From Ryuthela nishihirai (taxonomy: Eukaryota > Arthropoda > Arachnida > Araneae > Heptathelidae), in contig JAWZYU010000688.1 in assembly GCA_038380435.1 (NCBI GenBank), positions 22,527-86,526 of the forward strand: a stretch of DNA of 64,000 nucleotides, in the 5' to 3' direction. How positions within the stretch are numbered: the stretch's first letter is position 1; each line of letters opens with the position of its first letter. The notes under the pieces are model-generated. The model was given only the letters and a program-made list of their open reading frames with translations. It was not told where the DNA came from and did no database searches. Made by a program: the position numbers and the translations under genes. Positions 43,001-57,500 of this stretch are shown in pieces.

Positions 43001-46000
43001 GGCTTTCTTCCCGGGGGCGGTGCATATGCGTGGTGCGGATTTGGGGGCTTTCTTCCAGGGGTATCGCATGTGTGTGCTGCGGGTTTGGGGGCTTTCTTCC
43101 AGGGGTGTCACATGGGTTTGGGGCTTTCTTCCAGGGGTGTCACATGGGTTTGGGGCGTTCTTCAAAGAGCGTTGAGTGTACATGGTGCGGGTTTGGGGGT
43201 TTTCTTCACGGGGCATCGAATGCACATGGCGTGGTTTTGGGGGATTTCTTCCTGGGGCTTCGTCTGTGCATGATGTGAGTTTGGGGGGTTTCTTCACAGG
43301 GTGTCACGTGGGTGGTGCGGGTTTGGGGTTTCTTCCAGGGGCATCATGTGGGTTTGGGGGCTATCTTCCCGGGGGCGGTGCATATGCGTGGTGCGGATTT
43401 GGGGGCTTTCTTCCAGGGGTATCGCATGTGTGTGCTGCGGGTTTGGGGGCTTTCTTCCAGGGGTGTCACATGGGTTTGGGGCTTTTTTCCCAGAGCGTTG
43501 AGTGTACATGGTGCGGGTTTGGGGGTTTTCTTCGCATGGCGTGGCATGGGTTTGGGGGCTTTCTTCACGGGGCATCGAAAGCACATGGCGTGGTTTTGGG
43601 GGATTTCTTCCTGGGGCTTCGTCTGTGCATGATGTGAGTTTGGGGGGTTTCTTCACAGGGTGTCACGTGGGTGGTGCGGGTTTGGGGTTTCTTCCAGGGG
43701 CATCATGTGGGTTTGGGGGCTATCTTCCCGGGGGCGGTGCATATGCGTGGTGCGGATTTGGGGGCTTTCTTCCAGGGGTATCGCATGTGTGTGCTGCGGG
43801 TTTGGGGGCTTTCTTCCAGGGGTGTCACATGGGTTTGGGGCTTTTTTCCCAGAGCGTTGAGTGTACATGGTGCGGGTTTGGGGGTTTTCTTCGCATGGCG
43901 TGGCATGGGTTTGGGGGCTTTCTTCACGGGGCATCGAAAGCACATGGCGTGGTTTTGGGGGATTTCTTCCTGGGGCTTCGTCTGTGCATGATGTGAGTTT
44001 GGGGGGTTTCTTCACAGGGTGTCACGTGGGTGGTGCGGGTTTGGGGTTTCTTCCAGGGGCGTCATGTGGGTTTGGGGGCTTTCTTCCCGGGGGCGGTGCA
44101 TATGCGTGGTGCGGATTTGGGGGCTTTCTTCCAGGGGTATCGCATGTGTGTGCTGCGGGTTTGGGGGCTTTCTTCCAGGGGTGTCACATGGGTTTGGGGC
44201 TTTCTTCCAGGGGTGTCACATGGGTTTGGGGCGTTCTTCAAAGAGCGTTGAGTGTACATGGTGCGGGTTTGGGGGTTTTCTTCACGGGGCATCGAATGCA
44301 CATGGCGTGGTTTTGGGGGATTTCTTCCTGGGGCTTCGTCTGTGCATGACGTGAGTTTGGGGGGTTTCTTCACAGGGTGTCACGTGGGTGGCGCGGGTTT
44401 GGGGCTTTCTTCCAGGGGCGTCATGTGGGTTTGGGGGCTTTCTTCCCGGGGGCGGTGCATATGCGTGGTGCGGATTTGGGGGCTTTCTTCCAGGGGTATC
44501 GCATGTGTGTGCTGCGGGTTTGGGGGCTTTCTTCCAGGGGTGTCACATGGGTTTGGGGCTTTCTTCCAGGGGTGTCACATGGGTTTGGGGCGTTCTTCAA
44601 AGAGCGTTGAGTGTACATGGTGCGGGTTTGGGGGTTTTCTTCACGGGGCATCGAATGCACATGGCGTGGTTTTGGGGGATTTCTTCCTGGGGCTTCGTCT
44701 GTGCATGACGTGAGTTTGGGGGGTTTCTTCACAGGGTGTCACGTGGGTGGCGCGGGTTTGGGGCTTTCTTCCAGGGGCGTCATGTGGGTTTGGGGGCTTT
44801 CTTCCCGGGGGCGGTGCATATGCGTGGTGCGGATTTGGGGGCTTTCTTCCAGGGGTATCGCATGTGTGTGCTGCGGGTTTGGGGGCTTTCTTCCAGGGGT
44901 GTCACATGGGTTTGGGGCTTTCTTCCCAGAGCGTTGAGTGTACATGGTGCGGGTTTGGGGGTTTTCTTCGCGTGGCGTGGCATGGGTTTGGGGGCTTTCT
45001 TCACGGGGCATCGAATGCACATGGCGTGGTTTTGGGGGATTTCTTCCTGGGGCTTCGTCTGTGCATGACGTGAGTTTGGGGGGTTTCTTCACAGGGTGTC
45101 ACGTGGGTGGCGCGGGTTTTTGGCTTTCTTCCAGGGGCGTCATGTGGGTTTGGGGGCTTTCTTCCCGGGGGCGGTGCATATGCGTGGTGCGGATGTGGGG
45201 GCTTTCTTCCAGGGGTATCGCATGTGTGTGCTGCGGGTTTGGGGGCTTTCTTCCAGGGGTGTCACATGGGTTTGGGGCTTTCTTCCCAGAGCGTTGAGTG
45301 TACATGGTGCGGGTTTGGGGGTTTTCTTCGCATGGCGTGGCATGGGTTTGGGGGCTTTCTTCACGGGGCATCGAATGCACATGGCGTGGTTTTGGGGGAT
45401 TTCTTCCTGGGGCTTCGTCTGTGCATGATGTGAGTTTGGGGGGTTTCTTCACAGGGTGTCACGTGGGTGGTGCGGGTTTGGGGTTTCTTCCAGGGGCATC
45501 ATGTGGGTTTGGGGGCTATCTTCCCGGGGGCGGTGCATATGCGTGGTGCGGATTTGGGGGCTTTCTTCCAGGGGTATCGCATGTGTGTGCTGCGGGTTTG
45601 GGGGCTTTCTTCCAGGGGTGTCACATGGGTTTGGGGCTTTTTTCCCAGAGCGTTGAGTGTACATGGTGCGGGTTTGGGGGTTTTCTTCGCATGGCGTGGC
45701 ATGGGTTTGGGGGCTTTCTTCACGGGGCATCGAAAGCACATGGCGTGGTTTTGGGGGATTTCTTCCTGGGGCTTCGTCTGTGCATGATGTGAGTTTGGGG
45801 GGTTTCTTCACAGGGTGTCACGTGGGTGGTGCGGGTTTGGGGTTTCTTCCAGGGGCATCATGTGGGTTTGGGGGCTATCTTCCCGGGGGCGGTGCATATG
45901 CGTGGTGCGGATTTGGGGGCTTTCTTCCAGGGGTATCGCATGTGTGTGCTGCGGGTTTGGGGGCTTTCTTCCAGGGGTGTCACATGGGTTTGGGGCTTTT

Positions 46001-49000
46001 TTCCCAGAGCGTTGAGTGTACATGGTGCGGGTTTGGGGGTTTTCTTCGCATGGCGTGGCATGGGTTTGGGGGCTTTCTTCACGGGGCATCGAAAGCACAT
46101 GGCGTGGTTTTGGGGGATTTCTTCCTGGGGCTTCGTCTGTGCATGATGTGAGTTTGGGGGGTTTCTTCACAGGGTGTCACGTGGGTGGTGCGGGTTTGGG
46201 GTTTCTTCCAGGGGCGTCATGTGGGTTTGGGGGCTTTCTTCCCGGGGGCGGTGCATATGCGTGGTGCGGATTTGGGGGCTTTCTTCCAGGGGTATCGCAT
46301 GTGTGTGCTGCGGGTTTGGGGGCTTTCTTCCAGGGGTGTCACATGGGTTTGGGGCTTTCTTCCCAGAGCGTTGAGTGTACATGGTGCGGGTTTGGGGGTT
46401 TTCTTCGCGTGGCGTGGCATGGGTTTGGGGGCTTTCTTCACGGGGCATCGAATGCACATGGCGTGGTTTTGGGGGATTTCTTCCTGGGGCTTCGTCTGTG
46501 CATGACGTGAGTTTGGGGGGTTTCTTCACAGGGTGTCACGTGGGTGGCGCGGGTTTTTGGCTTTCTTCCAGGGGCGTCATGTGGGTTTGGGGGCTTTCTT
46601 CCCGGGGGCGGTGCATATGCGTGGTGCGGATGTGGGGGCTTTCTTCCAGGGGTATCGCATGTGTGTGCTGCGGGTTTGGGGGCTTTCTTCCAGGGGTGTC
46701 ACATGGGTTTGGGGCTTTCTTCCCAGAGCGTTGAGTGTACATGGTGCGGGTTTGGGGGTTTTCTTCGCATGGCGTGGCATGGGTTTGGGGGCTTTCTTCA
46801 CGGGGCATCGAATGCACATGGCGTGGTTTTGGGGGATTTCTTCCTGGGGCTTCGTCTGTGCATGATGTGAGTTTGGGGGGTTTCTTCACAGGGTGTCACG
46901 TGGGTGGTGCGGGTTTGGGGTTTCTTCCAGGGGCATCATGTGGGTTTGGGGGCTATCTTCCCGGGGGCGGTGCATATGCGTGGTGCGGATTTGGGGGCTT
47001 TCTTCCAGGGGTATCGCATGTGTGTGCTGCGGGTTTGGGGGCTTTCTTCCAGGGGTGTCACATGGGTTTGGGGCTTTTTTCCCAGAGCGTTGAGTGTACA
47101 TGGTGCGGGTTTGGGGGTTTTCTTCGCATGGCGTGGCATGGGTTTGGGGGCTTTCTTCACGGGGCATCGAAAGCACATGGCGTGGTTTTGGGGGATTTCT
47201 TCCTGGGGCTTCGTCTGTGCATGATGTGAGTTTGGGGGGTTTCTTCACAGGGTGTCACGTGGGTGGTGCGGGTTTGGGGTTTCTTCCAGGGGCGTCATGT
47301 GGGTTTGGGGGCTTTCTTCCCGGGGGCGGTGCATATGCGTGGTGCGGATTTGGGGGCTTTCTTCCAGGGGTATCGCATGTGTGTGCTGCGGGTTTGGGGG
47401 CTTTCTTCCAGGGGTGTCACATGGGTTTGGGGCTTTCTTCCAGGGGTGTCACATGGGTTTGGGGCGTTCTTCAAAGAGCGTTGAGTGTACATGGTGCGGG
47501 TTTGGGGGTTTTCTTCACGGGGCATCGAATGCACATGGCGTGGTTTTGGGGGATTTCTTCCTGGGGCTTCGTCTGTGCATGACGTGAGTTTGGGGGGTTT
47601 CTTCACAGGGTGTCACGTGGGTGGCGCGGGTTTGGGGCTTTCTTCCAGGGGCGTCATGTGGGTTTGGGGGCTTTCTTCCCGGGGGCGGTGCATATGCGTG
47701 GTGCGGATTTGGGGGCTTTCTTCCAGGGGTATCGCATGTGTGTGCTGCGGGTTTGGGGGCTTTCTTCCAGGGGTGTCACATGGGTTTGGGGCTTTTTTCC
47801 CAGAGCGTTGAGTGTACATGGTGCGGGTTTGGGGGTTTTCTTCGCATGGCGTGGCATGGGTTTGGGGGCTTTCTTCACGGGGCATCGAAAGCACATGGCG
47901 TGGTTTTGGGGGATTTCTTCCTGGGGCTTCGTCTGTGCATGATGTGAGTTTGGGGGGTTTCTTCACAGGGTGTCACGTGGGTGGTGCGGGTTTGGGGTTT
48001 CTTCCAGGGGCGTCATGTGGGTTTGGGGGCTTTCTTCCCGGGGGCGGTGCATATGCGTGGTGCGGATTTGGGGGCTTTCTTCCAGGGGTATCGCATGTGT
48101 GTGCTGCGGGTTTGGGGGCTTTCTTCCAGGGGTGTCACATGGGTTTGGGGCTTTCTTCCAGGGGTGTCACATGGGTTTGGGGCGTTCTTCAAAGAGCGTT
48201 GAGTGTACATGGTGCGGGTTTGGGGGTTTTCTTCACGGGGCATCGAATGCACATGGCGTGGTTTTGGGGGATTTCTTCCTGGGGCTTCGTCTGTGCATGA
48301 CGTGAGTTTGGGGGGTTTCTTCACAGGGTGTCACGTGGGTGGCGCGGGTTTGGGGCTTTCTTCCAGGGGCGTCATGTGGGTTTGGGGGCTTTCTTCCCGG
48401 GGGCGGTGCATATGCGTGGTGCGGATTTGGGGGCTTTCTTCCAGGGGTATCGCATGTGTGTGCTGCGGGTTTGGGGGCTTTCTTCCAGGGGTGTCACATG
48501 GGTTTGGGGCTTTCTTCCAGGGGTGTCACATGGGTTTGGGGCGTTCTTCAAAGAGCGTTGAGTGTACATGGTGCGGGTTTGGGGGTTTTCTTCACGGGGC
48601 ATCGAATGCACATGGCGTGGTTTTGGGGGATTTCTTCCTGGGGCTTCGTCTGTGCATGACGTGAGTTTGGGGGGTTTCTTCACAGGGTGTCACGTGGGTG
48701 GCGCGGGTTTGGGGCTTTCTTCCAGGGGCGTCATGTGGGTTTGGGGGCTTTCTTCCCGGGGGCGGTGCATATGCGTGGTGCGGATTTGGGGGCTTTCTTC
48801 CAGGGGTATCGCATGTGTGTGCTGCGGGTTTGGGGGCTTTCTTCCAGGGGTGTCACATGGGTTTGGGGCTTTCTTCCCAGAGCGTTGAGTGTACATGGTG
48901 CGGGTTTGGGGGTTTTCTTCGCGTGGCGTGGCATGGGTTTGGGGGCTTTCTTCACGGGGCATCGAATGCACATGGCGTGGTTTTGGGGGATTTCTTCCTG

Positions 49001-51558
49001 GGGCTTCGTCTGTGCATGACGTGAGTTTGGGGGGTTTCTTCACAGGGTGTCACGTGGGTGGCGCGGGTTTTTGGCTTTCTTCCAGGGGCGTCATGTGGGT
49101 TTGGGGGCTTTCTTCCCGGGGGCGGTGCATATGCGTGGTGCGGATGTGGGGGCTTTCTTCCAGGGGTATCGCATGTGTGTGCTGCGGGTTTGGGGGCTTT
49201 CTTCCAGGGGTGTCACATGGGTTTGGGGCTTTCTTCCCAGAGCGTTGAGTGTACATGGTGCGGGTTTGGGGGTTTTCTTCGCATGGCGTGGCATGGGTTT
49301 GGGGGCTTTCTTCACGGGGCATCGAATGCACATGGCGTGGTTTTGGGGGATTTCTTCCTGGGGCTTCGTCTGTGCATGATGTGAGTTTGGGGGGTTTCTT
49401 CACAGGGTGTCACGTGGGTGGTGCGGGTTTGGGGTTTCTTCCAGGGGCATCATGTGGGTTTGGGGGCTATCTTCCCGGGGGCGGTGCATATGCGTGGTGC
49501 GGATTTGGGGGCTTTCTTCCAGGGGTATCGCATGTGTGTGCTGCGGGTTTGGGGGCTTTCTTCCAGGGGTGTCACATGGGTTTGGGGCTTTTTTCCCAGA
49601 GCGTTGAGTGTACATGGTGCGGGTTTGGGGGTTTTCTTCGCATGGCGTGGCATGGGTTTGGGGGCTTTCTTCACGGGGCATCGAAAGCACATGGCGTGGT
49701 TTTGGGGGATTTCTTCCTGGGGCTTCGTCTGTGCATGATGTGAGTTTGGGGGGTTTCTTCACAGGGTGTCACGTGGGTGGTGCGGGTTTGGGGTTTCTTC
49801 CAGGGGCGTCATGTGGGTTTGGGGGCTTTCTTCCCGGGGGCGGTGCATATGCGTGGTGCGGATTTGGGGGCTTTCTTCCAGGGGTATCGCATGTGTGTGC
49901 TGCGGGTTTGGGGGCTTTCTTCCAGGGGTGTCACATGGGTTTGGGGCTTTCTTCCAGGGGTGTCACATGGGTTTGGGGCGTTCTTCAAAGAGCGTTGAGT
50001 GTACATGGTGCGGGTTTGGGGGTTTTCTTCACGGGGCATCGAATGCACATGGCGTGGTTTTGGGGGATTTCTTCCTGGGGCTTCGTCTGTGCATGACGTG
50101 AGTTTGGGGGGTTTCTTCACAGGGTGTCACGTGGGTGGCGCGGGTTTGGGGCTTTCTTCCAGGGGCGTCATGTGGGTTTGGGGGCTTTCTTCCCGGGGGC
50201 GGTGCATATGCGTGGTGCGGATTTGGGGGCTTTCTTCCAGGGGTATCGCATGTGTGTGCTGCGGGTTTGGGGGCTTTCTTCCAGGGGTGTCACATGGGTT
50301 TGGGGCTTTCTTCCAGGGGTGTCACATGGGTTTGGGGCGTTCTTCAAAGAGCGTTGAGTGTACATGGTGCGGGTTTGGGGGTTTTCTTCACGGGGCATCG
50401 AATGCACATGGCGTGGTTTTGGGGGATTTCTTCCTGGGGCTTCGTCTGTGCATGACGTGAGTTTGGGGGGTTTCTTCACAGGGTGTCACGTGGGTGGCGC
50501 GGGTTTGGGGCTTTCTTCCAGGGGCGTCATGTGGGTTTGGGGGCTTTCTTCCCGGGGGCGGTGCATATGCGTGGTGCGGATTTGGGGGCTTTCTTCCAGG
50601 GGTATCGCATGTGTGTGCTGCGGGTTTGGGGGCTTTCTTCCAGGGGTGTCACATGGGTTTGGGGCTTTCTTCCCAGAGCGTTGAGTGTACATGGTGCGGG
50701 TTTGGGGGTTTTCTTCGCGTGGCGTGGCATGGGTTTGGGGGCTTTCTTCACGGGGCATCGAATGCACATGGCGTGGTTTTGGGGGATTTCTTCCTGGGGC
50801 TTCGTCTGTGCATGACGTGAGTTTGGGGGGTTTCTTCACAGGGTGTCACGTGGGTGGCGCGGGTTTTTGGCTTTCTTCCAGGGGCGTCATGTGGGTTTGG
50901 GGGCTTTCTTCCCGGGGGCGGTGCATATGCGTGGTGCGGATGTGGGGGCTTTCTTCCAGGGGTATCGCATGTGTGTGCTGCGGGTTTGGGGGCTTTCTTC
51001 CAGGGGTGTCACATGGGTTTGGGGCTTTCTTCCCAGAGCGTTGAGTGTACATGGTGCGGGTTTGGGGGTTTTCTTCGCATGGCGTGGCATGGGTTTGGGG
51101 GCTTTCTTCACGGGGCATCGAATGCACATGGCGTGGTTTTGGGGGATTTCTTCCTGGGGCTTCGTCTGTGCATGATGTGAGTTTGGGGGGTTTCTTCACA
51201 GGGTGTCACGTGGGTGGTGCGGGTTTGGGGTTTCTTCCAGGGGCATCATGTGGGTTTGGGGGCTATCTTCCCGGGGGCGGTGCATATGCGTGGTGCGGAT
51301 TTGGGGGCTTTCTTCCAGGGGTATCGCATGTGTGTGCTGCGGGTTTGGGGGCTTTCTTCCAGGGGTGTCACATGGGTTTGGGGCTTTTTTCCCAGAGCGT
51401 TGAGTGTACATGGTGCGGGTTTGGGGGTTTTCTTCGCATGGCGTGGCATGGGTTTGGGGGCTTTCTTCACGGGGCATCGAAAGCACATGGCGTGGTTTTG
51501 GGGGATTTCTTCCTGGGGCTTCGTCTGTGCATGATGTGAGTTTGGGGGGTTTCTTCAC

Positions 51559-54500
51559 AGGGTGTCACGTGGGTGGTGCGGGTTTGGGGTTTCTTCCAGG
51601 GGCGTCATGTGGGTTTGGGGGCTTTCTTCCCGGGGGCGGTGCATATGCGTGGTGCGGATTTGGGGGCTTTCTTCCAGGGGTATCGCATGTGTGTGCTGCG
51701 GGTTTGGGGGCTTTCTTCCAGGGGTGTCACATGGGTTTGGGGCTTTCTTCCCAGAGCGTTGAGTGTACATGGTGCGGGTTTGGGGGTTTTCTTCGCGTGG
51801 CGTGGCATGGGTTTGGGGGCTTTCTTCACGGGGCATCGAATGCACATGGCGTGGTTTTGGGGGATTTCTTCCTGGGGCTTCGTCTGTGCATGACGTGAGT
51901 TTGGGGGGTTTCTTCACAGGGTGTCACGTGGGTGGCGCGGGTTTTTGGCTTTCTTCCAGGGGCGTCATGTGGGTTTGGGGGCTTTCTTCCCGGGGGCGGT
52001 GCATATGCGTGGTGCGGATGTGGGGGCTTTCTTCCAGGGGTATCGCATGTGTGTGCTGCGGGTTTGGGGGCTTTCTTCCAGGGGTGTCACATGGGTTTGG
52101 GGCTTTCTTCCAGGGGTGTCACATGGGTTTGGGGCGTTCTTCAAAGAGCGTTGAGTGTACATGGTGCGGGTTTGGGGGTTTTCTTCACGGGGCATCGAAT
52201 GCACATGGCGTGGTTTTGGGGGATTTCTTCCTGGGGCTTCGTCTGTGCATGACGTGAGTTTGGGGGGTTTCTTCACAGGGTGTCACGTGGGTGGCGCGGG
52301 TTTGGGGCTTTCTTCCAGGGGCGTCATGTGGGTTTGGGGGCTTTCTTCCCGGGGGCGGTGCATATGCGTGGTGCGGATGTGGGGGCTTTCTTCCAGGGGT
52401 ATCGCATGTGTGTGCTGCGGGTTTGGGGGCTTTCTTCCAGGGGTGTCACATGGGTTTGGGGCTTTCTTCCAGGGGTGTCACATGGGTTTGGGGCGTTCTT
52501 CAAAGAGCGTTGAGTGTACATGGTGCGGGTTTGGGGGTTTTCTTCACGGGGCATCGAATGCACATGGCGTGGTTTTGGGGGATTTCTTCCTGGGGCTTCG
52601 TCTGTGCATGACGTGAGTTTGGGGGGTTTCTTCACAGGGTGTCACGTGGGTGGCGCGGGTTTGGGGCTTTCTTCCAGGGGCGTCATGTGGGTTTGGGGGC
52701 TTTCTTCCCGGGGGCGGTGCATATGCGTGGTGCGGATTTGGGGGCTTTCTTCCAGGGGTATCGCATGTGTGTGCTGCGGGTTTGGGGGCTTTCTTCCAGG
52801 GGTGTCACATGGGTTTGGGGCTTTCTTCCAGGGGTGTCACATGGGTTTGGGGCGTTCTTCAAAGAGCGTTGAGTGTACATGGTGCGGGTTTGGGGGTTTT
52901 CTTCACGGGGCATCGAATGCACATGGCGTGGTTTTGGGGGATTTCTTCCTGGGGCTTCGTCTGTGCATGACGTGAGTTTGGGGGGTTTCTTCACAGGGTG
53001 TCACGTGGGTGGCGCGGGTTTGGGGCTTTCTTCCAGGGGCGTCATGTGGGTTTGGGGGCTTTCTTCCCGGGGGCGGTGCATATGCGTGGTGCGGATTTGG
53101 GGGCTTTCTTCCAGGGGTATCGCATGTGTGTGCTGCGGGTTTGGGGGCTTTCTTCCAGGGGTGTCACATGGGTTTGGGGCTTTCTTCCAGGGGTGTCACA
53201 TGGGTTTGGGGCGTTCTTCAAAGAGCGTTGAGTGTACATGGTGCGGGTTTGGGGGTTTTCTTCACGGGGCATCGAATGCACATGGCGTGGTTTTGGGGGA
53301 TTTCTTCCTGGGGCTTCGTCTGTGCATGACGTGAGTTTGGGGGGTTTCTTCACAGGGTGTCACGTGGGTGGCGCGGGTTTGGGGCTTTCTTCCAGGGGCG
53401 TCATGTGGGTTTGGGGGCTTTCTTCCCGGGGGCGGTGCATATGCGTGGTGCGGATTTGGGGGCTTTCTTCCAGGGGTATCGCATGTGTGTGCTGCGGGTT
53501 TGGGGGCTTTCTTCCAGGGGTGTCACATGGGTTTGGGGCTTTCTTCCAGGGGTGTCACATGGGTTTGGGGCGTTCTTCAAAGAGCGTTGAGTGTACATGG
53601 TGCGGGTTTGGGGGTTTTCTTCACGGGGCATCGAATGCACATGGCGTGGTTTTGGGGGATTTCTTCCTGGGGCTTCGTCTGTGCATGACGTGAGTTTGGG
53701 GGGTTTCTTCACAGGGTGTCACGTGGGTGGCGCGGGTTTTTGGCTTTCTTCCAGGGGCGTCATGTGGGTTTGGGGGCTTTCTTCCCGGGGGCGGTGCATA
53801 TGCGTGGTGCGGATGTGGGGGCTTTCTTCCAGGGGTATCGCATGTGTGTGCTGCGGGTTTGGGGGCTTTCTTCCAGGGGTGTCACATGGGTTTGGGGCTT
53901 TCTTCCAGGGGTGTCACATGGGTTTGGGGCGTTCTTCAAAGAGCGTTGAGTGTACATGGTGCGGGTTTGGGGGTTTTCTTCACGGGGCATCGAATGCACA
54001 TGGCGTGGTTTTGGGGGATTTCTTCCTGGGGCTTCGTCTGTGCATGACGTGAGTTTGGGGGGTTTCTTCACAGGGTGTCACGTGGGTGGCGCGGGTTTGG
54101 GGCTTTCTTCCAGGGGCGTCATGTGGGTTTGGGGGCTTTCTTCCCGGGGGCGGTGCATATGCGTGGTGCGGATTTGGGGGCTTTCTTCCAGGGGTATCGC
54201 ATGTGTGTGCTGCGGGTTTGGGGGCTTTCTTCCAGGGGTGTCACATGGGTTTGGGGCTTTCTTCCCAGAGCGTTGAGTGTACATGGTGCGGGTTTGGGGG
54301 TTTTCTTCGCGTGGCGTGGCATGGGTTTGGGGGCTTTCTTCACGGGGCATCGAATGCACATGGCGTGGTTTTGGGGGATTTCTTCCTGGGGCTTCGTCTG
54401 TGCATGACGTGAGTTTGGGGGGTTTCTTCACAGGGTGTCACGTGGGTGGCGCGGGTTTGGGGCTTTCTTCCAGGGGCGTCATGTGGGTTTGGGGGCTTTC

Positions 54501-57500
54501 TTCCCGGGGGCGGTGCATATGCGTGGTGCGGATTTGGGGGCTTTCTTCCAGGGGTATCGCATGTGTGTGCTGCGGGTTTGGGGGCTTTCTTCCAGGGGTG
54601 TCACATGGGTTTGGGGCTTTCTTCCAGGGGTGTCACATGGGTTTGGGGCGTTCTTCAAAGAGCGTTGAGTGTACATGGTGCGGGTTTGGGGGTTTTCTTC
54701 ACGGGGCATCGAATGCACATGGCGTGGTTTTGGGGGATTTCTTCCTGGGGCTTCGTCTGTGCATGACGTGAGTTTGGGGGGTTTCTTCACAGGGTGTCAC
54801 GTGGGTGGCGCGGGTTTGGGGCTTTCTTCCAGGGGCGTCATGTGGGTTTGGGGGCTTTCTTCCCGGGGGCGGTGCATATGCGTGGTGCGGATTTGGGGGC
54901 TTTCTTCCAGGGGTATCGCATGTGTGTGCTGCGGGTTTGGGGGCTTTCTTCCAGGGGTGTCACATGGGTTTGGGGCTTTCTTCCCAGAGCGTTGAGTGTA
55001 CATGGTGCGGGTTTGGGGGTTTTCTTCGCGTGGCGTGGCATGGGTTTGGGGGCTTTCTTCACGGGGCATCGAATGCACATGGCGTGGTTTTGGGGGATTT
55101 CTTCCTGGGGCTTCGTCTGTGCATGACGTGAGTTTGGGGGGTTTCTTCACAGGGTGTCACGTGGGTGGCGCGGGTTTTTGGCTTTCTTCCAGGGGCGTCA
55201 TGTGGGTTTGGGGGCTTTCTTCCCGGGGGCGGTGCATATGCGTGGTGCGGATGTGGGGGCTTTCTTCCAGGGGTATCGCATGTGTGTGCTGCGGGTTTGG
55301 GGGCTTTCTTCCAGGGGTGTCACATGGGTTTGGGGCTTTCTTCCAGGGGTGTCACATGGGTTTGGGGCGTTCTTCAAAGAGCGTTGAGTGTACATGGTGC
55401 GGGTTTGGGGGTTTTCTTCACGGGGCATCGAATGCACATGGCGTGGTTTTGGGGGATTTCTTCCTGGGGCTTCGTCTGTGCATGACGTGAGTTTGGGGGG
55501 TTTCTTCACAGGGTGTCACGTGGGTGGCGCGGGTTTGGGGCTTTCTTCCAGGGGCGTCATGTGGGTTTGGGGGCTTTCTTCCCGGGGGCGGTGCATATGC
55601 GTGGTGCGGATGTGGGGGCTTTCTTCCAGGGGTATCGCATGTGTGTGCTGCGGGTTTGGGGGCTTTCTTCCAGGGGTGTCACATGGGTTTGGGGCTTTCT
55701 TCCAGGGGTGTCACATGGGTTTGGGGCGTTCTTCAAAGAGCGTTGAGTGTACATGGTGCGGGTTTGGGGGTTTTCTTCACGGGGCATCGAATGCACATGG
55801 CGTGGTTTTGGGGGATTTCTTCCTGGGGCTTCGTCTGTGCATGACGTGAGTTTGGGGGGTTTCTTCACAGGGTGTCACGTGGGTGGCGCGGGTTTGGGGC
55901 TTTCTTCCAGGGGCGTCATGTGGGTTTGGGGGCTTTCTTCCCGGGGGCGGTGCATATGCGTGGTGCGGATTTGGGGGCTTTCTTCCAGGGGTATCGCATG
56001 TGTGTGCTGCGGGTTTGGGGGCTTTCTTCCAGGGGTGTCACATGGGTTTGGGGCTTTCTTCCAGGGGTGTCACATGGGTTTGGGGCGTTCTTCAAAGAGC
56101 GTTGAGTGTACATGGTGCGGGTTTGGGGGTTTTCTTCACGGGGCATCGAATGCACATGGCGTGGTTTTGGGGGATTTCTTCCTGGGGCTTCGTCTGTGCA
56201 TGACGTGAGTTTGGGGGGTTTCTTCACAGGGTGTCACGTGGGTGGCGCGGGTTTGGGGCTTTCTTCCAGGGGCGTCATGTGGGTTTGGGGGCTTTCTTCC
56301 CGGGGGCGGTGCATATGCGTGGTGCGGATTTGGGGGCTTTCTTCCAGGGGTATCGCATGTGTGTGCTGCGGGTTTGGGGGCTTTCTTCCAGGGGTGTCAC
56401 ATGGGTTTGGGGCTTTCTTCCAGGGGTGTCACATGGGTTTGGGGCGTTCTTCAAAGAGCGTTGAGTGTACATGGTGCGGGTTTGGGGGTTTTCTTCACGG
56501 GGCATCGAATGCACATGGCGTGGTTTTGGGGGATTTCTTCCTGGGGCTTCGTCTGTGCATGACGTGAGTTTGGGGGGTTTCTTCACAGGGTGTCACGTGG
56601 GTGGCGCGGGTTTGGGGCTTTCTTCCAGGGGCGTCATGTGGGTTTGGGGGCTTTCTTCCCGGGGGCGGTGCATATGCGTGGTGCGGATTTGGGGGCTTTC
56701 TTCCAGGGGTATCGCATGTGTGTGCTGCGGGTTTGGGGGCTTTCTTCCAGGGGTGTCACATGGGTTTGGGGCTTTCTTCCAGGGGTGTCACATGGGTTTG
56801 GGGCGTTCTTCAAAGAGCGTTGAGTGTACATGGTGCGGGTTTGGGGGTTTTCTTCACGGGGCATCGAATGCACATGGCGTGGTTTTGGGGGATTTCTTCC
56901 TGGGGCTTCGTCTGTGCATGACGTGAGTTTGGGGGGTTTCTTCACAGGGTGTCACGTGGGTGGCGCGGGTTTGGGGCTTTCTTCCAGGGGCGTCATGTGG
57001 GTTTGGGGGCTTTCTTCCCGGGGGCGGTGCATATGCGTGGTGCGGATTTGGGGGCTTTCTTCCAGGGGTATCGCATGTGTGTGCTGCGGGTTTGGGGGCT
57101 TTCTTCCAGGGGTGTCACATGGGTTTGGGGCTTTCTTCCCAGAGCGTTGAGTGTACATGGTGCGGGTTTGGGGGTTTTCTTCGCGTGGCGTGGCATGGGT
57201 TTGGGGGCTTTCTTCACGGGGCATCGAATGCACATGGCGTGGTTTTGGGGGATTTCTTCCTGGGGCTTCGTCTGTGCATGACGTGAGTTTGGGGGGTTTC
57301 TTCACAGGGTGTCACGTGGGTGGCGCGGGTTTTTGGCTTTCTTCCAGGGGCGTCATGTGGGTTTGGGGGCTTTCTTCCCGGGGGCGGTGCATATGCGTGG
57401 TGCGGATGTGGGGGCTTTCTTCCAGGGGTATCGCATGTGTGTGCTGCGGGTTTGGGGGCTTTCTTCCAGGGGTGTCACATGGGTTTGGGGCTTTCTTCCA